From assembly GCF_000143415.4 (NCBI RefSeq), contig NW_003314273.1, positions 760,222 through 824,221 of the forward strand: DNA of 64,000 nt, written 5' to 3'. Positions within the stretch are counted from its first letter, which is position 1. Each line of letters opens with the position of its first letter. The notes under the pieces are model-generated. The model saw only the letters and a program-made list of their open reading frames with translations, did no database searches and was not told the DNA's origin. The position numbers and the translations under genes were made by a program. The stretch is from Selaginella moellendorffii. Taxonomy: Eukaryota > Streptophyta > Lycopodiopsida > Selaginellales > Selaginellaceae. Of this stretch, positions 22,471-33,061 are shown piece after piece.

Positions 22471-23065
22471 TGTAAGCAACCAAAGGGAACGACTTGAGAG
22501 ACGATCCATGGGGTTCAAATATAGAGGGAAAGGGCCCATGAATAAGAGTGCACCCCCTTTTCCAATCGGTTAAGGGTCTTGGGATAGTTGGAGTTAAGCG
22601 TCCTTGGGTTTGAATAGTACTGGGCTGGGTGACCTCCCAGGAAGTCCAAACGCAGGAGCTTACATTTGGTATCAGAGAGGGTCTTGGGTCCGACTCTGTT
22701 GGTTGGCTTAGGGGAATCGCACCACATGTTGATTGACATCTGGCTGGTCCAGTTTGCTCCCGCTGGGCTCGACCCGAGGGGTAGGGTGTCAAGAGAGCGA
22801 GGCTCTCGGGAGAGTTGCGGCTCTCAGCTTCCGTTCACGAGGGCGTGAACTTGCAGGGAAGCGTGGTGGATTGTAAGCAACCAAAGGGAACGACTTGAGA
22901 GACGATCCATGGGGTTCAAATATAGAGGGAAAGGGCCCATGAATAAGAGTGCACCCCCTTTTCCAATCGGTTAAGGGTCTTGGGATAGTTGGAGTTAAGC
23001 GTCCTTGGGTTTGAATAGTACTGGGCTGGGTGACCTCCCAGGAAGTCCAAACGCAGGAGCTTACA
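22471..23065 (+). mobile_element. Intact Cassandra TRIM retrotransposon with 5S rRNA-like LTRs
   Basis: Two 194-bp direct repeats (22471-22664 and 22872-23065), identical by eye, start TGTAAGC and end GCTTACA. A perfect 5-bp target duplication GAGAT flanks them (22466-22470, 23066-23070). A TGGTATCAGAG primer-binding site complementary to initiator tRNA-Met follows the first LTR (22667-22677), and a purine-rich stretch precedes the second. The 207-bp interior has no gene. Within each LTR, GAGTTAAGCGTCCTTGGG and GCTGGGTGACCTCCCA (22591-22608 and 22624-22639 in the left copy) match the internal A and C control boxes of plant 5S rRNA genes. This is the hallmark of Cassandra elements, which carry RNA polymerase III-type 5S sequences in their LTRs. 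Confidence 0.95.
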
Positions 23066-23239
23066 GAGATTTGGATATACTGTCACTGTGGATCCTTAGA
23101 ACCTTGGGGGAAATAAAGATAAAATAACCATTGAGGGCTCTCTTATCAAGCAATTGCCCCTTTTCTAGTTAACTTAAGGGGAGAGAAATAGAGTGCATTA
23201 CATGTGGTATTGGAGCAAATGGCATAGGTTCGATTCCCA

Positions 23240-23908
23240 TTAATTAGTGGTTATTTAAAATATAATATACCCTTGAGCAAGATATATTCCTACTCCTAAA
23301 TTTATATTTCTATCCCCAAATTTGAAATCTTATGTATTGGGCATCCATATATATGTCTTTCTTTTTGTGGAACATCCCAGACAAAGGTATCCACCATAGG
23401 ACTACAATACAAGTGGATGACTAGTTGCCTTACATGGAATAGCTAATCTACATTATAAAAGGATTAGTAAATTTAATGCAAAAATAGTGGCCTACACAAT
23501 TGAAAGATTTGTTATTTAAAATATAATATACCTTTGAAAAAGGTATATTCCTACTAAATTTATATTCCTACCCCTAAATTTGAAATTGTACATATTGGGC
23601 AATTGTGTAGGCCACCATTTTTGCATTGAATTTACCAATCCTTCCATTATGTAAATTAACTATTTTATGTGAGGCAACTAGTCATCCATCCGTACCATAG
23701 TCTTATGGTGAATACCTTCGCTTGGATGCTCCACAAAAGGAAGGACGTGTATATGGAGGAAGGATTGGTTACTTAAAATATAATATACCTTTGAGTAAGG
23801 TATATTCCTACTTCTAAATTTATATTCCTACCTATTGGGCATCCATAATACGTCCTTCCTTTTGTGGAGCATCTCAAATGAAGGTATCCACCATAGAATT
23901 ACGGTACA
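23240..23908. repeat. Alternating direct and inverted repeat array
   Basis: A roughly 95-bp unit (TTATTTAAAATATAATATAC... ATTGGGC) occurs three times in direct order (from about 23,249, 23,514 and 23,770). Between them a roughly 160-bp unit alternates in orientation: plus at about 23,343-23,505, minus at about 23,598-23,758, plus again from about 23,838, resuming after the large insertion at 32,968-33,040. Key shared words are GGTATCCACCATAG, GTGGATGACTAGTTGCC and TTGTGTAGGCCACCA. It forms the interior of element C. Confidence 0.75.
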
Positions 23909-24896
23909 TGTAGCGCACGTGGTTTTGACCCTTTATCCTATAGTGATTTACCATAGGATAACACCATGAAGCAGACTCTAACCCTCTTTGTGCCATGTGA
24001 CAGATGCCACGTGTCCATACCACGTGTCCATAGAAACCCGAGGTTCAGGGCCTTGGGCCACTGAACGAAGGAACGGTGCCAAACTCCCAAACACGAAGCC
24101 AAAGAGTGACGAAACCGAACCACGGAGCAACTCCCGAGCATAAAGCCCAAGGAGCAAAAGGACAGGAGCCCGGAGCAACTTGGAATAGTCTTAAAGTAAC
24201 CAGCATCCCAATGCCAAGACCAGCACGCAAAACAGAGCTAAACGGAGTCTGGTGCTATTTCGGCATATCGGTGGCCTAACGCGAGGACATGGGTACTCCA
24301 CCAGCTAGCATGGTGTGGAACTTAGACTTAGATCCAAGCTGGACGTAGAACAAGGACAGGCACGCAAGCGGGAGTTAGACTATGCCTCAAGTTGGTTGGC
24401 CATATTTTCCGACCTACCCACTATCCCTACTATACATTTGGAACCCCCCACAGCCCCCCCTTGAGGAACACACGCTTTGGGCTTTCACCCCAAGCCTCCC
24501 TTAGTATCAAGAGTTAGTCTTTGGGATAAGCTCAAAATTTACTAAATATGGAATATCTTTAGATTGCGAATTTGGATATGGGACAAACACCATTGTGTTT
24601 AGGCCGATCTCTACATTCTGTAGACATGTCAAATGAGCAAATCTAGACACTTTCCATAATTAGCATTTGGGACCGAAATGAGACTAACACAAAGGGCATG
24701 ATAGTGAGGGTGTTTGGTAAACACGGTAAGCTATCACATACCGATATTAAGGGACTAATCTTAATACGCGAGGGTTCTTATCACTAGCTAGTGCAAGACA
24801 TAACGAGACAGGAACTCCTTACCGGGTTATGTTTAGTTAATAACAAGTAGGAATTCTGTCTTTATGCTCATTCAGTCTAAGTACACTCGAAATGCC

Positions 24897-26044
24897 TGTA
24901 AGGAACCAACTCGCCGAGGTGTCGTAGGCTAAAGGAACCCCGAAAGCATGACCAAAATGACAAAGAGTTCATCGGATGGGACCAAGTCGAAGATCGAGTC
25001 CAAGACCGACTCTAGGACCGAGTTCGAGATCGAGTCCGGAATCAAGTCCGAGACCGACTCGGGGACCGAGTTCGAGTCCGAGTTCGAGACCGAGTTCGAG
25101 ACGGAGTCCGAGATCCGAAATCGGGTCCGAGACCGAGTCCGAGGTCGAGTCCGAGGTCGGGTCCGAGATCGGGTCCGAGATCGAGTCCGAGATCAAGTCC
25201 AAAACCGAATCCGAAGTCGGATCCGAAATCGGGTCCGAGATCGAGCCAGAGACTAAGTCCAAATACTAATACGGGTCAAGGGGTGAAAGCCCAAAGCGTG
25301 CGTCTCCCAGGGGGGGGGGGCTGCAGGGGGTTCCAAAAGTATAGTAGGGATAGTGAGGTCCAGGAACCAGTTTAGAAGGGACTCTCCAGTGGGGCTCCCA
25401 AACTGACTTGAGGTTGGGACTGGGACCGAGGGGCCTTGGGTGGGAGTGAGCATGGACTTGGCTAGTGCCGGAGGGGCCATCCAAGGAAGTGCTCAAGAGC
25501 AGCTCCCACTCCCGAAAGGGAAACCGATTGCGGTGCTCCCGGCTCATATGGAGTGGTGCCCCACTTGAGTACCATGCGGCTCATTGGTCCTCGCCCTTCC
25601 TAGGGGCTTGGGCCTTCCTTCGGGATGGAAGTGGGGGGCGAGAGGTACCCATACCGGGCTGCTAGGCCACAGTGTTTTGCCCCGGCGTCCCGAAGCAAGT
25701 GTTGCACTCAAGACTTGGGATTTAGAGGGTCCCATGATCAAGTCTTGTGGTACCAAAGGATGTTAGGAACCTAGAAGCTTGGTGTGCTTGGCTGCTTGTG
25801 CTTGCGGGGAGTGTAGCCGAACCTTAAGTCCAGTCTAACCCGAGGAGGGGGATTGGGAGTGATTTGGGAATCCGTGGATGGATGGCTAACACTCCGTTGC
25901 TCGTGCAGTGAGTAGCTGAGACCAAGTAGGAGCTGGTACCATAGGCGAGAACCTTGGCAAGGGAACTTAGCAAGAGCTAAGGCGGTGTTGGACGGATAGA
26001 CGAGGTAAGCTGGCAAATTGGAAAGGAAAAATTTGTGGCTTACA
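24897..26044 (+). repeat. Chromovirus 5' LTR
   Basis: 1,148 bp, TG...CA ends. Includes a GAGTCC/GAGTTC hexamer-based minisatellite, a G-run and a 405-bp 3' part that is duplicated inside pol. Its last base abuts ATT and the primer-binding site. Confidence 0.93.
24980..25262 (+). repeat. Degenerate GAGTCCGAG minisatellite in the 5' LTR
   Basis: About 280 bp of 6- and 12-bp units (GAGTCC, GAGTTC, GAGATC, GAGGTC) keep several frames open at once and give Glu/Ser- or Arg/Val-rich nonsense peptides. A near-identical array is in the 3' LTR. Multiples of six explain the open frames, so I do not treat them as genes. Confidence 0.85.
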
Positions 26045-26103
26045 ATTTGGTATCGGAGCCTTTATCTCAGTTCTAGCGAAGGATAGAGGCGGATTGCTGG
26101 GAG

Positions 26104-27165
26104 ATGGCAAGGGCAGGGCGTAAGCGAACCCAGGCGGAGACGGAACCTCCGCCAGAGCTGGAGCCTCCGGTTGAACAAGAGGCTATGGATGAGGAATCCT
26201 TGCATGAGGAGGACTCCAGTGAGGAAACTTCCAAACAGGAGTCCGGTGGTGAGGTTCGGTCGTCCAAGGCGAGATTGGACGTGCTAGAAGGACAGTTGGC
26301 ACAGACCAATGCCCTGCTAGAGACTCTCGTACGCAAGTTAAAGCGTGACGAGAAGCGGAAGAAAAAGCGAAAGACTGCGGATGCTGGCAGCGCAGAAGGT
26401 GCGGACCCTTCGGCAGGGACTGAGGCAAAACCAGACAAGGTCGAACAGACCGAAGTGGAATCAATCCCTCAGGCAGTTCCCAAGTACAAACCAAAGCCCC
26501 CACCGGTGTTCAAGGGAGTGAACGACTATAAGGTTGTGGAGGATTGGTTTTACGATATGGAGGACTACTTCCGAGCGTTGCGGTTACCGAGCTCGGAGAA
26601 GGTCCCATGTGCAAAACCATACTTGGCAGATAATGCCAAGTCTTGGTGGAGAACAACGGAGGCCAACGAAGGACCGGTGGCCACCTGGGACATGATGAAG
26701 GCGAGGATCCGCGCGACATACGTTCCTCCGAATGCCACTCTGCATCTGAGAGATGAGCTGAGTAGGCTGAAGCAGACTGGAACCATCCAGGAATATGTGA
26801 ATGGGTTCATGGCCAAGAGGATACTTGTCACGGACATGGGGGATATGGATGCGTTCCATGCCTTTATATCAAGTTTGCAAACCTGGGCTCGCGGTGAGGT
26901 GATGCGCTGGAACCCGACCAACTACAAGGAAGCGTTGGATGCGGCCATCAAGGTGCATTTCAATGATAACCTGCGAAAGGGGAACACGACGGGGTCGGGA
27001 TCCACGTTTCACAAAGGGGCCAAACCGAGGGGAACATATAGCAAGGGGAAATTCAAGAAGAGTTTCTCTAAGAATGAGTCCTCGGGGTTCCGGAAAGGCA
27101 AATCCGGTGGCCAGCGAGCGAGTACGTGGGGAAGTCAAGCGAAAAAAAGACAAACCCACGGATAA
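26104..27165 (+). CDS. Chromovirus Gag
   Basis: 353-residue frame starting 60 bp after the LTR. A Glu-rich start and coiled-coil-like segment ([26 protein letters not shown]) precede the retrotransposon Gag domain: [25 protein letters not shown] and [17 protein letters not shown]. It stops at 27163-27165. The CCHC nucleocapsid knuckle ([14 protein letters not shown], 27,202-27,243) is in the next frame, so a +1 shift or a lost base at the A7 run (27142-27148) is needed to include it. Gag packages the element RNA in cytoplasmic particles. Confidence 0.9.
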   Translation: MARAGRKRTQAETEPPPELEPPVEQEAMDEESLHEEDSSEETSKQESGGEVRSSKARLDVLEGQLAQTNALLETLVRKLKRDEKRKKKRKTADAGSAEGADPSAGTEAKPDKVEQTEVESIPQAVPKYKPKPPPVFKGVNDYKVVEDWFYDMEDYFRALRLPSSEKVPCAKPYLADNAKSWWRTTEANEGPVATWDMMKARIRATYVPPNATLHLRDELSRLKQTGTIQEYVNGFMAKRILVTDMGDMDAFHAFISSLQTWARGEVMRWNPTNYKEALDAAIKVHFNDNLRKGNTTGSGSTFHKGAKPRGTYSKGKFKKSFSKNESSGFRKGKSGGQRASTWGSQAKKRQTHG

Positions 27166-29438
27166 GAAGGTCAAGTCGTATAGCAACGTGGGCAACAACG
27201 TATGCTACAACTGCAGCGAAGCGGAACACTTCTCGAGGGAATGTCCCTACCCGAAGAAGGCCAGAGCCAATATGGCCATCAAGTCGGGTGAAGTCCAAAC
27301 TGAGGTATGTGATCCAGTCCCTAACTCAAAGTTACTCATTACACGAGCAACTTTGGTAGAGAGTCGTTCGCGACATCTACTAGCCCTCCGAGGGAAGCTC
27401 GGAGGTAGCTTTGTTAAGATCCTTATTGACACGGGTGCTTCGGATAATTTTGTGGCTGCAGACATAGTCCGGCAAGCCGGACTAACGGTGCAGCGGCTAG
27501 GCGAACCAAGGACTATAGAGTTTGTTCAAGGTAGCCAAAGCACCGATGAGGTACTTCGACAAGCGAGAGTCGAAGTGGGGACATGGAAAGTGGACATGGA
27601 TTTCACCGTCTTGGACATGGCGGGATTTGACGTGATCTTCGGAATGGATTGGTTTAATCGGTTCGTGGTAGCCCTGCATGGACAAGGTAGGAACCTTGTG
27701 GTATTGGCGAATGCCCAAGGAAGAAGATCTAGGGTGGAGGCCCAGGATCTAAAGGTAGGGCAAAGCAAGGCCAAAGAGTCATGCTTAAACCTGGTGTCCA
27801 CGAGAGGACAACTCACTAAAGGAACTAAGGCAGCCTTTTTGTGCTTACTCTCGGTGAAGAGTGATAAAAAGACAAGAACGGAAGAAGTACCTTTAGTGAT
27901 CCAGCAGGTGCTGGACCAATTCCAGGATACGATGCCGGAGGAGCTACCGGCGGGGTTGCCCCCCGCACGACCGATAGAACATAAGATTGAGCTGGTCGAG
28001 GGTGCTGAGGCGGTGGTTCGTCCACCCTATCGATTGAACGAAAAAGAACTCAAGGAGCTCAAAAGCCAACTAGAGGAGTTGGTGGACAAAGGGTATGTTA
28101 GGTTGAGCAAGTCGCCGTATGGGGCGCCGGTGTTATTTGTGAAAAAGAAAGATGGATCTATGCGCATGTGCATAGACTACCGGTTGTTCAACAAGTATAC
28201 CAAGAAGAACAAGTACCCTTTGCCAAGGATCGAGGACCTGTTCGATAGGTTGGGAAAGGCAAAATACTTCTCGAGGATTGACCTAAGGTCAAGATACTAC
28301 CAGATCAGGGTAGCTGAGGAAGATGTCGAGAAGACAACCTGTCGAACGAGGTATGGGAGCTTTGAGTTTTTGGTGATGCCCTTTGGGCTGTGCAATGCGC
28401 CGGCAACGTTTTCGGCGTTGATGAACCATATCTTTGTACCCTATCTGGATCACTTCGTGGTCGTCTATATTGACGACATCCTGATCTATAGCGAGACGCT
28501 AGAGGAGCATGCCGAACACTTGGTGAAGGTGTTTGAGAAACTAAGGGAACACAAACTGTATGCTAAAGAGAGCAAATGTGACTTTGCTCAACAAGAGGTA
28601 AAGTTTCTCGGGCATGTGGTGGGCCGGGACGGGCTCAAGGTGGACCCGGAGAAGGTCCAAGCGATCCAGGAATGGGAACGACCATCGAATGTACATGAGT
28701 TGAGGGCGTTTTTGGGGCTATGCAACTACTATCGAAAGTTTATCAGACACTATTCGAGAGTAGCCCTGCCCTTAACGGACCAAACAGGAAAAGGGAAGAT
28801 GGTATGGACAGCGGAATGCGAGGCGGCATTCGTCCACCTCAAAGGGAAGTTGAGGAAGGCTCCGGTGTTGGCATTACCAGACTTTGGTAAGGACTTTGAG
28901 GTAGACACGGATGCTTCGGACTTTGCGTTGGGCGCAGTTTTGAAGCAAGACAACCATCCAGTAGCGTTCTTCTCGAAAAAGCTGGACAAGGCTCAACGGA
29001 AGTGGCCTGCCCACGAGAAGGAATTGTTTGCGGTGGTCAAGGCGCTCAAGGAGTGGCGACACTACCTTGGGAGACACTTCAAGGTTTACACGGACAATGT
29101 GGCAACGAAACACTTCTTGTCACAGCCCGACCTAAGGGGAAAACAAGGTCGGTGGGCTAATGCTTTGGCCGAGTTTGATTGCGAGATCCTGTACAAGCCT
29201 GGGAAGAGCAACACCGTGGCAGATGCGCTAAGTCGAAAAGCGAGCTTGAAGTTGGCGATATCTAGCGCGACAGCAACCTTTTGGGACGATGTGCGGACCG
29301 CATACGAGAGTGATGGTCTAGCACAAGAAGTGTTGCTGAGGAATCTGGAGGCACGGGAAGCTCACCAGAGAGGTGAGCTGCCAACGGAAGAGAAAACGGG
29401 CTATGCGGAACGCAACGGACTCATATATTACAAGCAAA

Positions 29439-29843
29439 CGAGAGGTACCCATACCGGGCCACTAGGCCACGGTGTTTCGCCCCGGCGTCCCGAAGCAAGT
29501 GTTGCACTCAAGACTTGGGATTTAGAGGGTCCCATGATCAAGTCTTGTGGTACCAAAGGATGTTAGGAACCTGGAAGCTTGGTGTGCTTGGCTGCTTGTG
29601 CTTGCGGGGAGTGTAGCCGAACCTTAAGTCCAGTCTAACCCGGGGAGGGGGATTGGGAGTGATTTGGGAATCCGTGGATGGATGGTTAACACTCCGTTGC
29701 TCGTGCAGTGAGTAGCTGAGACCAAGTAGGAGCTGGTACCATAGGCGAGAACCTTGGCAAGGGAACTTAGCAAGAGCTAAGGCGGTGTTGGACGGATAGA
29801 CGAGGTAAGCTGGCAAATTGGAAAGGAAAAATTTGTGGCTTAC
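29439..29843 (+). repeat. Internal fragment of the element's own LTR inside pol
   Basis: 405 bp nearly identical to the 3' part of the LTR (25639-26043) sits between RNase H and integrase, in the same orientation. Its right end matches the LTR/primer-binding boundary to within one base (GGCTTAC then CAGAAGG). Its length is a multiple of three and the pol frame resumes, but the fragment has an in-frame stop. It shares some variant bases with each LTR, so it is an independent copy. Confidence 0.92.
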
Positions 29844-30368
29844 CAGAAGGGGAACTAAGGAAGGTAGCCTTGGAAGAGTGTCATGACGAACCTCTCGCGG
29901 GACACGGCGGAGTGCCCAAGACGATGGGCTTACTCAAAAGGAAGTATCACTGGCCAGATATGGCTAAGGACGTCCAAGACTATGTAAAGACATGTCCAAC
30001 ATGTCAGCAGGTCAAAGCCGTGACGAAGGCTAGTGGGGGCTTGTTGCAAAGCATCCCCATTCCAGATCGTCCGTGGAAATGTCTCACGATGGACTTCATC
30101 ACGGGACTACCCCCAAGCGAGGGGTTCGATGCGATATTCGTGGTGGTGGACCGATTTTCAAAGATGGCACATTTCATACCCACCACAACGGCTGTGGATG
30201 CGGAAGGTGTGGCGAAGCTGTTCTTCGAACAAGTGGTTCGAGTGCGGGGAAGGCCGGAAGAGATTATCTCAGATCGAGATAAGATCTTCACCAGTAAGTT
30301 CTGGAGGACACTCCTAGAACAGTATCGCACCAAGTTGAAATTCAGCACGGCCTATCACCCACAGACAG

Positions 30369-30415
30369 GTAATGGGTATTGAGTCAAGATTGATGGCACT
30401 AACACTTCTTGACAG
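30369..30415 (+). other. Intron-like 47-nt insertion in integrase (intron 1)
   Basis: GTAATGG...CACTAACACTTCTTGACAG interrupts the conserved HPQT-DGQTERVN motif. Exact GT-AG removal restores the reading frame and motif. It has a branch-point-like CTAAC and brings an in-frame stop if retained. The word GACAG stands at both borders (30364-30368 and 30411-30415). Confidence 0.85.
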
Positions 30416-30833
30416 ACGGACAAACGGAAAGGGTGAATAGGCAGCTGGAGGATTATTTGCGATGCTATGTCTCGGGAGACCAGACCGACTGGGTAAGTCA
30501 TTTGGGACTTGCGGAAATGTGTTATAACAACTCACCACATTCGAGCATCGGGGTGAGTCCATGGGAAGTCATTAATGGGCGAGCTATTGAAGGTTCTGTG
30601 GAACTCGGCGTGGCCGAGTATCATGGAGAGTTACCCGCAGTGGAGGCATTCACGGCGGAAAGACTCAACATTTGGAATCTAGTGAGGGATTCCTTGGAAC
30701 GAGCTCAACAAAGGCAAACTAAGTACGCGAACCAAAAGCGTCGAGATGTGGAGTTCCAAGCTGGGGAGAAGGTGTGGCTGAACACCAAAAACCTCAGACT
30801 ACCAAGTGGGATCAGCCGGAAGTTGACCCAAAG

Positions 30834-30895
30834 GTAAAAATGCATGTATTCCTATAAATGAATTGATCTTGAGTTCCTCAAGCAGGTTCGCGGGG
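30834..30895 (+). other. Intron-like 62-nt insertion in integrase (intron 2)
   Basis: GTAAAAATGC...CCTCAAGCAG separates KLTQ-R from FAGPYEIEARIG, the usual KLTPRFAGPYEI motif before the chromodomain. Removal joins the two halves exactly in frame; retention gives an immediate TAA stop. Confidence 0.85.
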
Positions 30896-31267
30896 CCTTA
30901 CGAAATTGAGGCTCGAATCGGTAAAGTGGCTTACCGACTCCGACTTCCTCGAGAGATGGGGAAGATGCATCCCGTGTTCCACGTGAACTTACTCAAGCCG
31001 TATTTTGAGGATCCGCTTCGCAAGGACCAAGTAAGACCTTTACCTGAGGTTATCCAAGGGGAGGAGGAATACGAAGTCGAGGCCATCCTCAATGCGCGCA
31101 AGAGCAAGCGACAAGGACGCGAGGTGAAAGAGTTCCATGTGAAGTGGAAAGGATTTCCACACTGCGAAGCAACATGGGAACCGGAGGAGAACCTAACGAA
31201 CGCGCGAGATCTAGTGGAGGAATTTCTGCATGGCAGAACTCTATGTACTTATGCAAAGTTCAATTAA

Positions 31268-31669
31268 AAGTATCAATTTGAGAAGTTGAGCAATGGCATA
31301 TGTTGGGACCCGAAGGCGCGCCGAAGGTAAGCTAATTAGCATGGGTTAGCTAGGTCGACCAGGCGTAGGGAGCTACGCCCGACTCCCTGCGGGGATGTCG
31401 AAACCGTAGACGTATTCTACGGAGGTTGGGTTCGAGTCCCAACCCCCTAGTAAAGCAAGGCTGGGTTCAAGTCCCGACCCCATACTAGGGCGTGGTGAGG
31501 GGAGGAGTATAGGGACACCTATATTCCGTTGTCATGGGCTCTTGGCCGGGGAGGCTAACTTAGGCACACCGCTAAGTGGGGGGATGCCCCCGGAGACATG
31601 GTCAACAAGTCGTAGGATAAAACGAGACGTTCGATGTGGGCATCGAACTTCTTCTATGGGTGGTGGAGT
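31268..31669 (+). other. Chromovirus 3' untranslated region
   Basis: About 400 bp between the chromodomain stop and the 3' LTR. Contains a GGTTCGAGTCCCA word (around 31,429) like a tRNA B-box and a second GGTTCAAGTCCC (around 31,465), but no complete cloverleaf. Ends in a purine-rich stretch. Confidence 0.6.
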
Positions 31670-32818
31670 TGTAAGGAACCAACTCGCCGAGGTGTCGTAG
31701 GCTAAAGGAACCCCGAAAGCATGACCAAAATGACAAAGAGTTCATCGGATGGGACCAAGTCGAAGATCGAGTCCAAGACCGACTCTAGGACCGAGTTCGA
31801 GATCGAGTCCGGAATCGAGTCCGAGACCGACTCGGAGACCGAGTTCGAGTCCGAGTTCGAGACCGAGTTCGAGACGGAGTCCGAGATCCGAAATCGGGTC
31901 CGAGACCGAGTCCGAGGTCGAGTCCGAGGTCGGGTCCGAGATCGGGTCCGAGATCGAGTCCGAGATCGAGTCCAAAACCGAATCCGAAGTCGGATCCGAA
32001 ATCGGGTCCGAGATCGAGCCAGAGACTAAGTCCAAATACTAATACGGGTCAAGGGGTGAAAGCCCAAAGCGTGCGTCTCCCAAGGGGGGGGGGGCTGCAG
32101 GGGGTTCCAAAAGTATAGTAGGGATAGTGAGGTCCAGGAACCAGTTTAGAAGGGACTCTCCAGTGGGGCTCCCAAACTGACTTGAGGTTGGGACTGGGAC
32201 CGAGGGGCCTTGGGTGGGAGTGAGCATGGACTTGGCTAGTGCCGGAGGGGCCATCCAAGGAAGTGCTCAAGAGCAGCTCCCACTCCCGAAAGGGAAACTG
32301 ATTGCGGTGCTCCCGGCTCATGTGGAGTGGTGCCCCACTTGAGTACCATGCGGCTCATTGGTCCTCGCCCTTCCTAGGGGCTTGGGCCTTCCTTCGGGAT
32401 GGAAGTGGGGGGCGAGAGGTACCCATACCAGGCTGCTAGGCCACGGTGTTTCGCCCCGGCGTCCCGAAGCAAGTGTTGCACTCAAGACTTGGGATTTAGA
32501 GGGTCCCATGATCAAGTCTTGTGGTACCAAAGGATGTTAGGAACCTGGAAGCTTGGTGTGCTTGGCTGCTTGTGCTTGCGGGGAGTGTAGCCGAACCTTA
32601 AGTCCAGTCTAACCCGGGGAGGGGGATTGGGAGTGATTTGGGAATCCGTGGATGGATGGCTAACACTCCGTTGCTCGTGCAGTGAGTAGTTGAGACCAAG
32701 TAGGAGCTGGTACCATAGGCGAGAACCTTGGCAAGGGAACTTAGCAAGAGCCAAGGCGGTGTTGGACGGATAGACGAGGTAAGCTGGCAAATTGGAAAGG
32801 AAAAATTTGTGGCTTACA
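31670..32818 (+). repeat. Chromovirus 3' LTR
   Basis: 1,149 bp, nearly identical to the 5' LTR; carries the same hexamer array (about 31,753-32,035) and G-run. Ends GGCTTACA directly before the ATGCC duplication. Confidence 0.93.
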
Positions 32819-33061
32819 ATGCCTAGTTAACTTCACTAGCACAAGAGGGGCTAATAAAGGGTCTAACAATAACGACCTTCTGCCATCATGGCAGTAAGGA
32901 AAGAGTGTCCGTAAGGACTAGTCGACAGGTAACTTTCGATACCCGAAGTCACATTCGCGACAGTACAGGTGGATGATTAGTTTCTTCACATGGAATAATT
33001 AATTTACACAATGGAAGGATTGGTAAATTTAGTACGAAAATAAAGTTGTTGGTTCCCCTTG

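Larger units (their letters stand above)
27149..31267 (+). pseudogene. Chromovirus Pol: protease, RT, RNase H, integrase, chromodomain (interrupted)
   Basis: Pol reads from the A7 run to a stop at 29564-29566 inside an LTR fragment, resumes in the same frame at 29843 and then needs splicing at 30369-30415 and 30834-30895. Visible motifs: zinc knuckle, protease [12 protein letters not shown] palm YIDDILIYS (28,467), RNase [13 protein letters not shown], integrase zinc-binding region with CPTCQQ, catalytic region with TMDFITGLP and ISDRDKIF, and a C-terminal chromodomain with VEAILNARKSKRQ and FHVKWKGFPHCEATWEPEENL. The chromodomain places it among chromoviruses, whose integrase tail targets histone marks. 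As it stands, the unspliced frame cannot make a complete Pol. Confidence 0.9.
24897..32818 (+). mobile_element. Ty3/gypsy chromovirus (full-length, recently inserted, disrupted)
   Basis: 5' LTR 24897-26044 and 3' LTR 31670-32818 (about 1.15 kb, roughly a dozen differences noticed, nearly all transitions). Both start TGTAAGG and end GGCTTACA, with a perfect target duplication ATGCC (24892-24896, 32819-32823). The primer-binding site TGGTATCGGAGC (26048-26059) and a GT-interrupted purine stretch (GGGTGGTGGAG) before the 3' LTR complete the structure. Order of domains is gag, protease, reverse transcriptase, RNase H, integrase, chromodomain. It is broken by a frame shift between gag and pol, an internal LTR fragment, and two intron-like insertions. 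Confidence 0.95.
23909..32962 (+). mobile_element. Solo-LTR-like unit (1.13 kb) split by the chromovirus
   Basis: The unit begins TGTAGCGCACGTGG at 23909 and ends ATTCGCGACA at 32962, with a perfect target duplication GTACA on both sides (23904-23908 and 32963-32967). Without the chromovirus and one copy of its duplication it is about 1.12 kb, with TG...CA ends, no gene and no internal domain, so it is best read as a solo LTR. Three CACGTG motifs lie in its first 120 bp (23915, 24008, 24021). A decayed relative is at 10,531. Confidence 0.8.

Noticed and set aside
22591-22648. 5S rRNA gene
   Set aside because: Only the control-box half of 5S is clearly present and it lies inside a Cassandra LTR, so it is annotated as part of the element.
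24948-25262. Open frames of about 100 codons in the chromovirus LTR, several frames and both strands
   Set aside because: They arise from 6- and 12-bp repeats that keep all frames open; no start context, no homology, and the same in the other LTR.
31429-31480. tRNA-like B-box words in the chromovirus 3' UTR
   Set aside because: No matching acceptor, D-arm or anticodon arm; probably chance or a decayed tRNA-derived fragment.
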